DNA of 64,000 nucleotides. It comes from Isoperla grammatica (lineage: Eukaryota; Arthropoda; Insecta; Plecoptera; Perlodidae). Positions 1 through 12,716 of the stretch are shown here, piece by piece. The notes under the pieces are model-generated. The model was not told the origin of the DNA. It saw only the letters and a program-made list of their open reading frames with translations, and ran no database searches. The position numbers were made by a program, and so were the translations under genes. The stretch is from NCBI GenBank assembly GCA_945910005.1, contig CAMDTW010000408.1, forward strand, positions 1 to 64,000, given 5' to 3'. Each line of letters opens with the position of its first letter. The first letter of the stretch is position 1.

Positions 1-549
1 AACGAAATGGACAAATTGTGCTTATTAGAGCCTGAAACGCTCTAAAACAACGATTTGTCAACTTTGGTTGAAACCCTTAGGAATCCCGGCCGTATGCAAG
101 ATTCCTCTTAAAACTGGAAGTTTGTGGTAGATAGACTGAAATCAGCCAATTTCTATTTTTTATGCATATTTTAACCAAAAACGACGAAAAAACTCAATTT
201 ATGCATTTTCATTATACTCTTGAAGAATGCAACCTATAATTCTTATTTTTCGACGGAGGGTGTAACTTCTATAGAAGTTTTAGACATGTGACGAAATGGA
301 CAAATTGTGCTTATTGGAGCCTGAAACGCTCTAAAACAACGATTTGTCAACTTTGGTTAAAACCCTTAGGAATCCCGGCCGTATGCAAGATTCCTCTTAA
401 AACTGGAAGTTTGTGGTAGATAGACTGAAATCAGCCAATGTCTATTTTTGATGCACATTTTAACCAAAAACGACGAAAAAACTCAATTTATGCATTTTCA
501 TTATACTCTTGAAGAATGCAACCTATAATTCTTATTTTTCGACGGAGGG

Positions 550-838
550 TGTAACTTCTATAGAAGTTATCGAAATGTGACGAAATGGACAAATTGTGGT
601 TATTGGAGCCTGAAACGCTCTAAAACAACGATTTGTGCAATTTGGTTGAAACCCTTAGGAATCCCAGCCGTATGCAAGATTCCTCTTAAAACTGGAAGTT
701 TGTGGTAGATAGACTGAAATCAGCCAATTTCTATTTTTTATGCATATTTTAACCAAAAACGACGAAAAAACTCAATTTATGCATTTTCATAATACTTTTT
801 CAGAATGCACACTAACATTATTATTTTTCAACGGAGGG
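550..838 (+). repeat. Recombinant monomer, C segment with normal palindrome
   Basis: The 3' part is C-like (AATACTTTTTCAG, GCACACTAACATT, TTCAACGG), but it continues into the ordinary GGAGGGTGTAACTTCTATAG instead of the C-type GGTTGGTGTAACTTCTAAAG. The switch falls just after CAACGG, a stretch shared by B and C. The same recombinant recurs at 19335-19623 and 30859-31147, at the matching position of units III and IV, so it predates the duplication of those units. Confidence 0.85.
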
Positions 839-2276
839 TGTAACTTCTATAGAAGTTATCGAAATGTGACGAAATGGACAAATTGTGGTTATTGGAGCCT
901 GAAACGCTCTAAAACAACGATTTGTGCAATTTGGTTGAAACCCTTAGGAATCCCAGCCGTATGCAAGATTCCTCTTAAAACTGGAAGTTTGTGGTAGATA
1001 GACTAAAATCAGCCAATTTCTATATTTTATGCATATTTTAACCAAAAACGACGAAAAAACTCAATTTATGCATTTTCATTATACTCTTGAAGAATGCAGC
1101 CTATAATTCTTATTTTTCAACGGAGGGTGTAACTTCTATAGAAGTTATCGAAATGTGACGAAATGGACAAATTGTGCCTATTGGAGCCTGACACGCTCTA
1201 AAACAACGATTTGTCAACTTTGGTTGAAACCCTAAGGAATCCCGGCCGTATGCAAGATTCCTCTTAAAACTGGAAGTTTGTGGTAGATAGACTGAAATCA
1301 GCCAATTTCTATTTTTTATGCATATTTTAACCAAAAACGACGAAAAAACTCAATTTATGCATTTTCATTATACTCTTGAAGAATGCAACCTATAATTCTT
1401 ATTTTTCGAGGGAGGGTGTAACTTCTATAGAAGTTATCGAAATGTGACGAAATGGACAAATTGTGCTTATTGGAGCCTGAAACGCTCTAAAACAACGATT
1501 TGTCAACTTTGGTTAAAACCCTTAGGAATCCCAGCCGTATGCAAGATTCCTCTTAAAACTGGAAGTTTGTGGTAGATAGACTGAAATCAGCCAATTTCTA
1601 TTTTTTATGCATATTTTAACCAAAAACGACGAAAAAACTCAATTTATGCATTTTCATTATACTCTTGAAGAATGCAGCCTATAATTCTTATTTTTCAACG
1701 GAGGGTGTAACTTCTATAGAAGTTATCGAAATGTGACGAAATGGACCAATTGTGCTTATTGGAGCCTGAAACTCTCTAAAACAACGATTTGTTAACTTTG
1801 GTTGAAACCCTTAGGAATCCCAGCCGTATGCAAGATTCCTCTTAAAACTGGAAGTTTGTGGTAGATAGACTGAAATCAGCCAATTTCTATTTTTTATGCA
1901 TATTTTAACCAAAAACGACGAAAAAACTCAATTTATGCATTTTCATTATACTCTTGAAGAATGCAACCTATAATTCTTATTTTTCGACGGAGGGTGTAAC
2001 TTCTATAGAAGTTATCGAAATGTGACGAAATGGACAAATTGTGCTTATTGGAGCCTAGAACGCTCTAAAACAACGATTTGTCAACTTTGGTTGAAACCCT
2101 TAGGAATCCCGGCCGTATGCAAGATTCCTCTTAAAATTGGAAGTTTGTGGTAGATAGACTGAAATCAGCCAATTTCTATTTTTTATGCATATTTTAACCA
2201 AAAACGACGAAAAAACTCAATTTATGCATTTTCATAATACTCTTTCAGAATGCACACTAACATTATTATTTTTCAA

Positions 2277-4588
2277 CGGTTGGTGTAACTTCTAAAGTAG
2301 TTATCGAAATGTGACGATATGGACAAATTGTGCTTATTGGAGCCTGAAACGCTCTAAAACAACGATTTGTCAACTTTGGTTGAAACCCTTAGGAATCCCA
2401 GCCGTATGCAAGATTCCTCTTAAAACTGGAAGTTTGTGGTAGATAGACTGAAATCAGCCAATTTCTATATTTTATGCATATTTTAACCAAAAACGACGAA
2501 AAAACTCAATTTATGCATTTTCATTATACTCTTGAAGAATGCAGCCTATAATTCTTATTTTACAACGGAGGGTGTAACTGCTATAGAAGTTATCGAAATG
2601 TGACGAAATGGACAAATTGTGCTTATTGGAGCCTGAAACGCTCTTAAACAACGATTTGTCAACTTTGGTTGAAACCCTTAGGAATCCCGGCCGTATGCAA
2701 GATTCCTCTTAAAACTGGAAGTTTGTGGTAGATAGACTGAAATCAGCCAATTTCTATTTTTTATGCATATTTTTACCAAAAACGACGAAAAAACTCAATT
2801 TATGCATTTTCATTATACTCTTGAAGAATGCAACCTATAATTCTTATTTTTCGACGGAGGGTGTAACTTCTATAGAAGTTATCGAAATGTGACGAAATGG
2901 ACAAATTGTGCTTATTGGAGCCTGAAACGCTCTAAAACAACGATTTGTCAACTTTGGTTGAAACCCTTAGGAATCCCGGCCGTATGCAAGATTCCTCTTA
3001 AAACTGGAAGTTTGTGGTAGATAGCCTGAAATCAGCCAATGTCTATTTTTGATGCATATTTTAACCAAAAACGACGAAAAAACTCAATTTATGCATTTTC
3101 ATTATACTCTTGAAGAATGCAACCTATAATTCTTATTTTTCGACGGAGGGTGTAACTTCTATAGAAGTTATCGAAATGTGACGAAATGGACAAATTGTGC
3201 TTATTGGAGCCTGAAACGCTCTAAAACAACGATTTGTGCAATTTGGTTGAAACCCTTAGGAATCCCAGCCGTATGCAAGATTCCTCTTAAAACTGGAAGT
3301 TTGTGGTAGATAGACTGAAATCAGCCAATTTCTATATTTTATGCATATTTTAACCAAAAACGACCAAAAAACTCAATTTATGCATTTTAATAATACTCTT
3401 GAAGAATGCAAAATATAATTCTTATTTTTCAACGGAGGGTGTAACTTCTATAGAAGATATCGAAATGTGACGAAATGGACAAATTGTGCTTATTGGAGCC
3501 TGAAACGTTCTAAAACAACGATTTGTCAACTTTGGTTGAAACACTTTGGAATCCCAGCCGTATGCAAGATTCCTCTTAAAACTGGAAGTTTGTGGTAGAT
3601 AGACTGAAATCAGCCAATTTCTATTTTTTATGCATATTTTAACTAAAAACGACGAAAAAACTCAATTTATGCATTTTCATTATACTCTTGAAAAATGCAA
3701 CCTATAATTCTTATTTTTCGACGGAGGGTGTAACTTCTATAGAAGTTATCGAAATGTGACGGTATGGACAAATTGTGCTTATTGGAGCCTGAAACGCTGT
3801 AAAACAACGATTTGTCAACTTTGGTTGAAACCCTTAGGAATCCCGGCCGTATGCAAGATTCCTCTTAAAACTAGAAGTTTGTGGTAGATAGACTGAAATC
3901 AGCCAATTTCTATATTTTTTGCATATTTTAACCAAAAACGACGAAAAAACTCAATTTATGCATTTTCATTATACTCTTGAAACATGCAACCTATAATTCT
4001 TATTTTTCGACGGAGGGTGTAACTTCTATAGAAGTTATCGAAATGTGACGAAATGGACAAATTGTGATTAATGGAGCCTGAAACGCTCTAAAACAACGAT
4101 TTGTCAACTTTGGATGAAACCCTTAGGAATCCCGGCCGTATGCAAGATTCCTCTTAAAACTGGAAGTTTGTGGTAGATAGACTGAAATCAGCCAATTTCT
4201 ATTTTTTATGCATATTTTAACCAAAAACGACGAAAAAACTCAATTTATGCATTTTCATTATACTCTTGAAGAATGCAACCTATAATTCTTATTTTTCGAC
4301 GGAGGGTGTAACTTCTATAGAAGTTATCGAAATGTGACGAAATGGACAAATTGTGCTTATTGGAGCCTGAAACGCTCTAAAACAACGATTTGTGCAATTT
4401 GGTTGAAACCCTTAGGAATCCCAGCCGTATGCAAGATTCCTCTTAAAACTGGAAGTTTGTGGTAGATAGACTAAAATCAGCCAATTTCTATATTTTATTC
4501 ATATTTTAACCAAAAACGACCAAAAAACTCAATTTATGCATTTTCATAATACTCTTTCAGAATGCACACTAACATTATTATTTTTCAA
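2277..4588 (+). repeat. Nested HOR, 8-monomer copy (2,312 bp)
   Basis: CGGTTGG to CGGTTGG is exactly 8 x 289. The monomers in order carry these marks: C segment; TTTTACAACGG with CTGCTATAG; type A; CAATGTCTATTTTTGATGC; AGAAGATATCG with AAACACTTTGG; GTGACGGTATGG; CTTGAAACATGC with GATTAATGG; and a B-like monomer with TTTTATTCATATT. Confidence 0.9.
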
Positions 4589-6033
4589 CGGTTGGTGTAA
4601 CTTCTAAAGTAGTTATCGAAATGTGACGATATGGACAAATTGTGCTTATTGGAGCCTGAAACGCTCTAAAACAACGATTTGTCAACTTTGGTTGAAACCC
4701 TTAGGAATCCCAGCCGTATGCAAGATTCCTCTTTAAACTGGAAGTTTGTGGTAGATAGACTGAAATCAGCCAATTTCTATATTTTATGCATATTTTAACC
4801 AAAAACGACGAAAAAACTCAATTTATGCATTTTCATTATACTCTTGAAGAATGCAGCCTATAATTCTTATTTTACAACGGAGGGTGTAACTTCTATAGAA
4901 GTTATCGAAATGTGACGAAATGGACAAATTGTGCTTATTGGAGCCTGAAACGCTCTTAAACAACGATTTGTCAACTTTGGTTGAAACCCTTAGGAATCCC
5001 GGCCGTATGCAAGATTCCTCTTAAAACTGGAAGTTTGTGGTAGATAGACTGAAATCAGCCAATTTCTATTTTTTATGCATATTTTTACCAAAAACGACGA
5101 AAAAACTCAATTTATGCATTTTCATTATACTCTTGAAGAATGCAACCTATAATTCTTATTTTTCGACGGAGGGTGTAACTTCTATAGAAGTTATCGAAAT
5201 GTGACGAAATGGACAAATTGTGCTTATTGGAGCCTGAAACGCTCTAAAACAACGATTTGTCAACTTTGGTTGAAACCCTTAGGAATCCCGGCCGTATGCA
5301 AGATTCCTCTTAAAACTGGAAGTTTGTGGTAGATAGACTGAAATCAGCCAATGTCTATTTTTGATGCATATTTTAACCAAAAACGACGAAAAAACTCAAT
5401 TTATGCATTTTCATTATACTCTTGAAACATGCAACCTATAATTCTTATTTTTCGACGGAGGGTGTAACTTCTATAGAAGTTATCGAAATGTGACGAAATG
5501 GACAAATTGTGATTAATGGAGCCTGAAACGCTCTAAAACAACGATTTGTCAACTTTGGATGAAACCCTTAGGAATCCCGGCCGTATGCAAGATTCCTCTT
5601 AAAACTGGAAGTTTGTGGTAGATAGACTGAAATCAGCCAATTTCTATTTTTTATGCATATTTTAACCAAAAACGACGAAAAAACTCAATTTATGCATTTT
5701 CATTATACTCTTGAAGAATGCAACCTATAATTCTTATTTTTCGACGGAGGGTGTAACTTCTATAGAAGTTATCGAAATGTGACGAAATGGACAAATTGTG
5801 CTTATTGGAGCCTGAAACGCTCTAAAACAACGATTTGTGCAATTTGGTTGAAACCCTTAGGAATCCCAGCCGTATGCAAGATTCCTCTTAAAACTGGAAG
5901 TTTGTGGTAGATAGACTAAAATCAGCCAATTTCTATATTTTATTCATATTTTAACCAAAAACGACCAAAAAACTCAATTTATGCATTTTCATAATACTCT
6001 TTCAGAATGCACACTAACATTATTATTTTTCAA
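4589..6033 (+). repeat. Nested HOR, 5-monomer copy (1,445 bp)
   Basis: Exactly 5 x 289. It carries monomers 1-3 of the preceding 8-mer, then a monomer joining the CAATGTCTATTTTTGATGC mark of monomer 4 to the CTTGAAACATGC / GATTAATGG marks of monomer 7, then monomer 8. This is the product expected from unequal exchange that removed three monomers in register. Confidence 0.9.
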
Positions 6034-7080
6034 CGGTTGGTGTAACTTCTAAAGTAGTTATCGAAATGTGACGATATGGACAAATTGTGCTTATTGGAGC
6101 CTGAAACGCTCTAAAACAACGATTTGTCAACTTTGGTTGAAACCCTTAGGAATCCCAGCCGTATGCAAGATTCCTCTTTAAACTGGAAGTTTGTGGTAGA
6201 TAGACTGAAATCAGCCAATTTCTATATTTTATGCATATTTTAACCAAAAACGACGAAAAAACTCAATTTATGCATTTTCATTATACTCTTGAAGAATGCA
6301 GCCTATAATTCTTATTTTACAACGGAGGGTGTAACTTCTATAGAAGTTATCGAAATGTGACGAAATGGACAAATTGTGCTTATTGGAGCCTGAAACGCTC
6401 TTAAACAACGATTTGTCAACTTTGGTTGAAACCCTTAGGAATCCCGGCCGTATGCAAGATTCCTCTTAAAACTGGAAGTTTGTGGTAGATAGACTGAAAT
6501 CAGCCAATTTCTATTTTTTATGCATATTTTTACCAAAAACGACGAAAAAACTCAATTTATGCATTTTCATTATACTCTTGAAGAATGCAACCTATAATTC
6601 TTATTTTTCGACGGAGGGTGTAACTTCTATAGAAGTTATCGAAATGTGACGAAATGGACAAATTGTGCTTATTGGAGCCTGAAACGCTCTAAAACAACGA
6701 TTTGTCAACTTTGGTTGAAACCCTTAGGAATCCCGGCCGTATGCAAGATTCCTCTTAAAACTGGAAGTTTGTGGTAGATAGACTGAAATCAGCCAATGTC
6801 TATTTTTGATGCATATTTTAACCAAAAACGACGAAAAAACTCAATTTATGCATTTTCATTATACTCTTGAAGAATGCAACCTATAATTCTTATTTTTCGA
6901 CGGAGGGTGTAACTTCTATAGAAGTTATCGAAATGTGACGAAATGGACAAATTGTGCTTATTGGAGCCTGAAACGCTCTAAAACAACGATTTGTGCAATT
7001 TGGTTGAAACCCTTAGGAATCCCAGCCGTATGCAAGATTCCTCTTAAAACTGGAAGTTTGTGGTAGATAGACTAAAATCA
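6034..7080 (+). repeat. Nested HOR, partial third copy
   Basis: Repeats monomers 1-4 of the nested HOR (C segment, TTTTACAACGG, type A, CAATGTCTATTTTTGATGC) and then passes at about 7070-7085 into the shared tail, marked by TTTCCATTTTTAATGC. The join keeps the 289-bp register. Confidence 0.85.
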
Positions 7081-7544
7081 GCCAATTTCCATTTTTAATG
7101 CATATTTTAACCAAAAACGACGAAAAAACTCAATTTATGCATTTTCATTATACTCTTGAAGAATGCAGCCTATAATTCTTATTTTTCAACGGAGGGTGTA
7201 ACTTCTATAGAAGTTATCGAAATGTGACGAAATGGACAAATTGTGCTTATTGGAGCCTGAAACGCTCTAAAACAACGATTTGTGCAATTTGGTTGAAACC
7301 CTTAGGAATCCCAGCCGTATGCAAGATTCCTCTTAAAACTGGAAGTTTGTGGTAGATAGACTAAAATTAGCCAATTTCTATATTTTATGCATATTTTAAC
7401 CAAAAACGACGAAAAAACTCAATTTATGCATTTTCATTATACTCTTGAAGAATGCAGCCTATAATTCTTATTTTTCAACGGAGGGTGTAACTTCTATAGA
7501 AGTTATCGAAATGTGACGAAATGGACAAATTGTGCTTATTGGAG

Positions 7545-8700
7545 CCTACACCGCTCTAAAACAACGATTTGTCAACTTTGGTTGAAACCCTTAGGAATCC
7601 CGGCCGTATGCAAGATTCCTCTTAAAACTGGAAGTTTGTGGTAGATAGACTGAAATCAGCCAATTTCTATTTTTTATGCATATTTTAACCAACAACGACG
7701 AAAAAACTCAATTTATGCATTTTCATTATACTCTTGAAGAATGCAACCTATAATTCTTATTTTTCGACGGAGGGTGTAACTTCTATAGAAGTTATCGAAA
7801 TGTGACGAAATGGACAAATTGTGCTTATTGGAGCCTGAAACGCTCTAAAACAACGATTTGTCAAATTTGGTTGAAACCCTTAGGAATCCCGGCCGTATGC
7901 AAGATTCCTCTTAAAACTGGAAGTTTGTGGTAGATAGACTGAAATCAGCCAATTTCTATTTTTTATGCATATTTTAACCAAAAACGACGAAAAAACTCAA
8001 TTTATGCATTTTCATTATACTCTTGAAGAATGCAACCTATAATTCTAATTTTTCGACGGAGGGTGTAACTTCTATAGAAGTTATCGAAATGTGACGAAAT
8101 GGACAAATTGTGCTTATTGGAGCCTGAAACGCTCTAAAACAACGATTTGTGCAATTTGGTTGAAACCCTTAGGAATCCCAGCCGTATGCAAGATTCCTCT
8201 TAAAACTGGAAGTTTGTGGTAGATAGACTAAAATCAGCCAATTTCTATATTTTATGCATATTTTAACCAAAAACGACGAAAAAACTCAATTTATGCATTT
8301 TCATTATACTCTTGAAGAATGCAGCCTATAATTCTTATTTTTCAACGGAGGGTGTAACTTCTATAGAAGTTATCGAAATGTGACGAAATGGACAAATTGT
8401 GCTTATTGGAGCCTGAAACGCTCTAAAACAACGATTTGTCAACTTTGGTTGAAACCCTTAGGAATCCCGGCCGTATGCAAGATTCCTCTTAAAACTGGAA
8501 GTTTGTGGTAGATAGACTAAAATTAGCCAATTTCTATATTTTATGCATATTTTAACCAAAAACGACGAAAAAACTCAATTTATGCATTTTCATTATACTC
8601 TTGAAGAATGCAGCCTATAATTCTTATTTTTCAACGGAGGGTGTAACTTCTATAGAAGTTATCGAAATGTGACGAAATGGACAAATTGTGCTTATTGGAG
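7545..8700 (+). repeat. Mini-HOR, 4 monomers (1,156 bp) in tail of unit I
   Basis: CCTACACCGC recurs at 7545 and 8701, exactly 4 x 289 apart. Monomers with GTCAAATTTGG follow each CCTACACC monomer. Confidence 0.88.
8064..8352 (+). repeat. Reference monomer, subtype B
   Basis: A 289-bp monomer with a linked set of alternative states: GTGCAATTTGG in place of GTCAACTTTGG, CCCAGCCGTA in place of CCCGGCCGTA, ACTAAAATC in place of ACTGAAATC, CTATATTTTATGC, GCAGCCTATAA and TTCAACGG. Two of these differences are G-to-A changes at CpG dinucleotides. A and B monomers are interspersed in fixed orders that define the HORs. Mixed monomers carrying only part of the set also occur, for example 550-838. Confidence 0.9.
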
Positions 8701-10375
8701 CCTACACCGCTCTAAAACAACGATTTGTCAACTTTGGTTGAAACCCTTAGGAATCCCGGCCGTATGCAAGATTCCTCTTAAAACTGGAAGTTTGTGGTAG
8801 ATAGACTGAAATCAGCCAATTTCTATTTTGTATGCATATTTTAACCAAAAACGACGAAAAAACTCAATTTATGCATTTTCATTATACTCTTGAAGAATGC
8901 AACCTATAATTCTTATTTTTCGACGGAGGGTGTAACTTCTATAGAAGTTATCGAAATGTGACGAAATGGACAAATTGTGCTTATTGGAGCCTGAAACGCT
9001 CTAAAACAACGATTTGTCAAATTTGGTTGAAACCCTTAGGAATCCCGGCCGTATGCAAGATTCCTCTTAAAACTGGAAGTTTGTGGTAGATAGACTGAAA
9101 TCAGCCAATTTCTATTTTTTATGCATATTTTAACCAAAAACGACGAAAAAACTCAATTTATGCATTTTCATTATACTCTTGAAGAATGCAACCTATAATT
9201 CTTATTTTTCGACGGAGGGTGTAACTTCTATAGAAGTTATCGAAATGTGACGAAATGGACAAATTGTGCTGTTTGGAGCCTGAAACGCTCTAAAACAACG
9301 ATTTGTGCAATTTGGTTGAAACCCTTAGGAATCCCAGCCGTATGCAAGATTCCTCTTAAAACTGGAAGTTTGTGGTAGATAGACTAAAATCAGCCAATTT
9401 CTATATTTTATGCATATTTTAACCAAAAACGACGAAAAAACTCAATTTATGCATTTTCATTATACTCTTGAAGAATGCAGCCTATAATTCTTATTTTTCA
9501 ACGGAGGGTGTAACTTCTATAGAAGTTATCGAAATGTGACGAAATGGACAAATTGTGCTTATTGGAGCCTGAAACGCTCTAAAACAACGATTTGTCAACT
9601 TTGGTTGAAACCCTTAGGAATCCCGGCCGTATGCAAGATTCCTCTTAAAACTGGAAGTTTGTGGTAGATAGACTGAAATCAGCCAATTTCTATTTTTTAT
9701 GCATATTTTAACCAAAAACGACGAAAAAACTCAATTTATGCATTTTCATTATACTCTTGAAGAATGCAACCTATAATTCTTATTTTTCGACGGAGGGTGT
9801 AACTTCTATAGAAGTTATCGAAATGTGACGAAATGGACAAATTGTGCTAATTGGAGCCTGAAACGCTCTAAAACAACGATTTGTCAACTTTGGTTGAAAC
9901 CCTTAGGAATCCCGGCCGTATGCAAGATTCCTCTTTAAACTGGAAGTTTGTGGTAGATAGACTGAAATCAGCCAATTTCTATTTTTTATGCATATTTTAA
10001 CCAAAAACGACGAAAAAACTCAATTTATGCATTTTCATTATACTCTTGAAGAATGCAACCTATAATTCTTATTTTTCGACGGAGGGTGTAACTTCTATAG
10101 AAGTTATCGAAATGTGACTAAATGGACAAAATGTGGTTATTGGAGCCTGAAACGCTCTAAAACAACGATTTGTGCAATTTGGTTGAAACCCTTAGGAATC
10201 CCAGCCGTATGCAAGATTCCTCTTAAAACTGGAAGTTTGTGGTAGATAGACTAAAATCAGCCAATTCCTATATTTTATGCAAATTTTAATCAAAAACGAC
10301 GAAAAAACTCAATTTATGCATTTTCATTATACTCTTGAAGAATGCAGCCTATAATTCTTATTTTTCAACGGAGGG

Positions 10376-10664
10376 TGTAACTTCTATAGAAGTTATCGAA
10401 ATGTGACGAAATGGACAAATTGTGCTTATTGGTGCCTGAAACGCTCTAAAACAACGATTTGTCAACTTTGGTTGGAACACTTAGGAATCCCAGCTGTATG
10501 CAAGATTCCTCTTAAAACTCGAAGTTTGTGGTAGATAGACTGAAATCAGCCAATTTCTATATTTTATCCATATTTTAACCAAAAACGACCAAAAAACTCA
10601 ATTTATGCATTTTCATAATACTCTTGAAGAATGCAAAATATAATTTTTATTTTTCAACGGAGAG
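10376..10664 (+). repeat. Reference monomer, subtype D
   Basis: A 289-bp monomer with GGTGCCTGAAACG, GTTGGAACAC, CAGCTGTATG, AACTCGAAG, TTTTATCCATATT, CGACCAAAAAAC, GCAAAATATAA and GGAGAGTGTAAC. It usually sits one monomer before a C segment, so D-B-C is a conserved string (around 10376-10980, 16445-17050 and 27969-28570). Related copies lie near 12070, 18140, 24200, 29670, 35150, 53140 and 60320, and a partial version near 3400. In the right contig the D traits are reduced to TATCCAT, GCAAAATATAA and GAGAG. Confidence 0.85.
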
Positions 10665-10953
10665 TGTAACTTCTATAGAAGTTATCGAAATGTGACGAAA
10701 TGGACAAATTGTGCTTATTGGAGCCTGAAACGCTCTAAAACAACGATTTGTGCAATTTGGTTGAAACCCTTAGGAATCCCAGCCGTATGCAAGATTCCTC
10801 TTAAAACTGGAAGTTTGTGGTAGATAGACTAAGATCAGCCAATTTCTATATTTTATGCATATTTTAACCAAAAACGACCAAAAAACTCAATTTATGCATT
10901 TTCATAATACTCTTTCAGAATGCACACTAACATTATTATTTTTCAACGGTTGG
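10665..10953 (+). repeat. Monomer ending in subtype C segment
   Basis: The 3' part of this monomer and the first bases of the next form the most diverged subtype: CGACCAAAAAACTC, then CATAATACTCTTTCAG, GCACACTAACATT, CAACGGTTGG, and an altered palindrome beginning at 10954 (TAACTTCTAAAGTAGTTA). Length stays 289. I count 17 copies, with CGGTTGG starting at 2277, 4589, 6034, 10947, 12392, 17016, 18461, 28540, 29985, 39197, 46918, 50859, 51726, 53461, 58036, 58903 and 60637. It is a convenient register mark for every HOR in the window. Confidence 0.92.
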
Positions 10954-12716
10954 TGTAACTTCTAAAGTAGTTATCGAAATGTGACGAAATGGACAAATTG
11001 TGCTTATTGGAGCCTGAAACGCTCTAAAACAACGATTTGTCAACTTTGGTTGAAACCCTCAGGAATCCCAGCCGTATGCAAGATTCCTCTTAAAACTGGA
11101 AGTTTGTGGTAGATAGACTGAAATCAGCCAATTTCTATATTTTTTGCATATTTTAACCAAAAACGACGAAAAAACTCAATTTATGCATTTTCATTATACT
11201 CTTGAAGAATGCAGCCTATAATTCTTATTTTTCAACGGAGGGTGTAACTTCTATAGAAGTTATCGAAATGTGACGAAATGGACAAATTGTGCTTATTGGA
11301 CCCCGATACGCTCTAAAACAACGATTTGTCAACTTTGGTTGAAACCCTTAGGAATCCCGGCCGTATGCAAGATTCCTCTTAAAACTGGAAGTTTGTGGTA
11401 GATAGACTGAAATCAGCCAATGTCTATTTTTTATGCATATTTTAACCAAAAACGACGAAAAAACTCAATTTATGCATTTTCATTATACTCTTGAAGAATG
11501 CAACCTATAATTCTTATTTTTCGACGGAGGGTGTAACTTCTATAGAAGTTATCGAAATGTGACGAAATGGACAAATTGTGGTTATTGGAGCCTGAAACGC
11601 TCTAAAACAACGATTTGTGCAATTTGGTTGAAACCCTTAGGAATCCCAGCCGTATGCAAGATTCCTCTTAAAACTGGAAGTTTGTGGTAGATAGACTAAA
11701 ATCAGCCAATTCCTATATTTTATGCACATTTTAATCAAAAACGACGAAAAAACTCAATTTATGCATTTTCATTATACTCTTGAAGAATGCCGCCTATAAT
11801 TCTTATTTTTCAACGGAGGGTGTAACTTCTATAGAAGTAATCGAAATGTGACGAAATGGACAAATTGTGCTTATTGGTGCCTGAAACGCTCTAAAACAAC
11901 GATTTGTCAACTTTGGTTGAAACACTAAGGAATCCCAGCTGTATGCAAGATTCCTCTTAAAACTCGAAGTTTGTGGTAGATAGACTGAAATCAGCCAATT
12001 TCTATATTTTATCCATATTTTAACCAAAAACGACCAAAAAACTCAATTTATGCATTTTCATAATACTCTTGAAGAATGCAAAATATAATTCTTATTTTTC
12101 AACGGAGAGTGTAACTTCTATAGAAGTTATCGAAATGTGACGAAATGGACAAATTGTGCTTATTGGAGCCTGAAACGCTCTAAAACAACGATTTGTGCAA
12201 TTTGGTTGAAACCCTTAGGAATCCCAGCCGTATGCAAGATTCCTCTTAAAACTGGAAGTTTGTGGTAGATAGACTAAAATCAGCCAATTTCTATATTTTA
12301 TGCATATTTTAACCAAAAACGACCAAAAAACTCAATTTATGCATTTTCATAATACTCTTTCAGAATGCACACTAACATTATTATTTTTCAACGGTTGGTG
12401 TTACTTCTAAAGTAGTAATCGAAATGTGACGAAATGGACAAATTGTGCTTATTGGAGCCTGAAACGCTCTAAAACAACGATTTGTCAACTTTGGTTGAAA
12501 CCCTTAGGAATCCCAGCCGTATGCAAGATTCCTCTTAAAACTGGAAGTTTGTGGTAGATAGACTGAAATCAGCCAATTTCTATATTTTATGCATATTTTA
12601 ACCAAAAACGACGAAAAAACTCAATTTATGCATTTTCATTATACTCTAGAAGAATGCAGCCTATAATTCTTATTTTTCAACGGAGGGTGTAACTTCTATA
12701 GAAGTTATCGAAATGT

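Larger units (their letters stand above)
1..12716 (+). repeat. HOR unit I (44 monomers, 12,716 bp)
   Basis: Position 1 corresponds to 12717 (AACGAAATGG ... TTATTAGAGCC), an offset of exactly 44 x 289. Three parts can be seen. 1-2233 is nearly identical to 18786-21018; by eye I noted a single change, GTGGTTATT versus GTGCTTATT near 886. 2234-7080 is a core built of a nested 8-mer/5-mer. 7081-12716 is a tail shared with units II and III. The chosen unit start is arbitrary, because the HOR may continue to the left of the window. Confidence 0.85.

Noticed and set aside
740..997. 85-codon open frame, with copies at 19525-19782 and 31049-31306
   Set aside because: It is an open frame in a recombinant satellite monomer, present only where the C-type segment happens to lack a stop. 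289 is not divisible by 3, so frames shift at each monomer. No start context, domain or wider conservation supports a gene.
1110..1334. 74-codon minus-strand frames, also at 11803, 17872, 19895, 29396 and 31419
   Set aside because: They sit at equivalent positions of duplicated HOR units, so their repetition reflects satellite duplication. Most neighbouring monomers lack the frame because of single substitutions.
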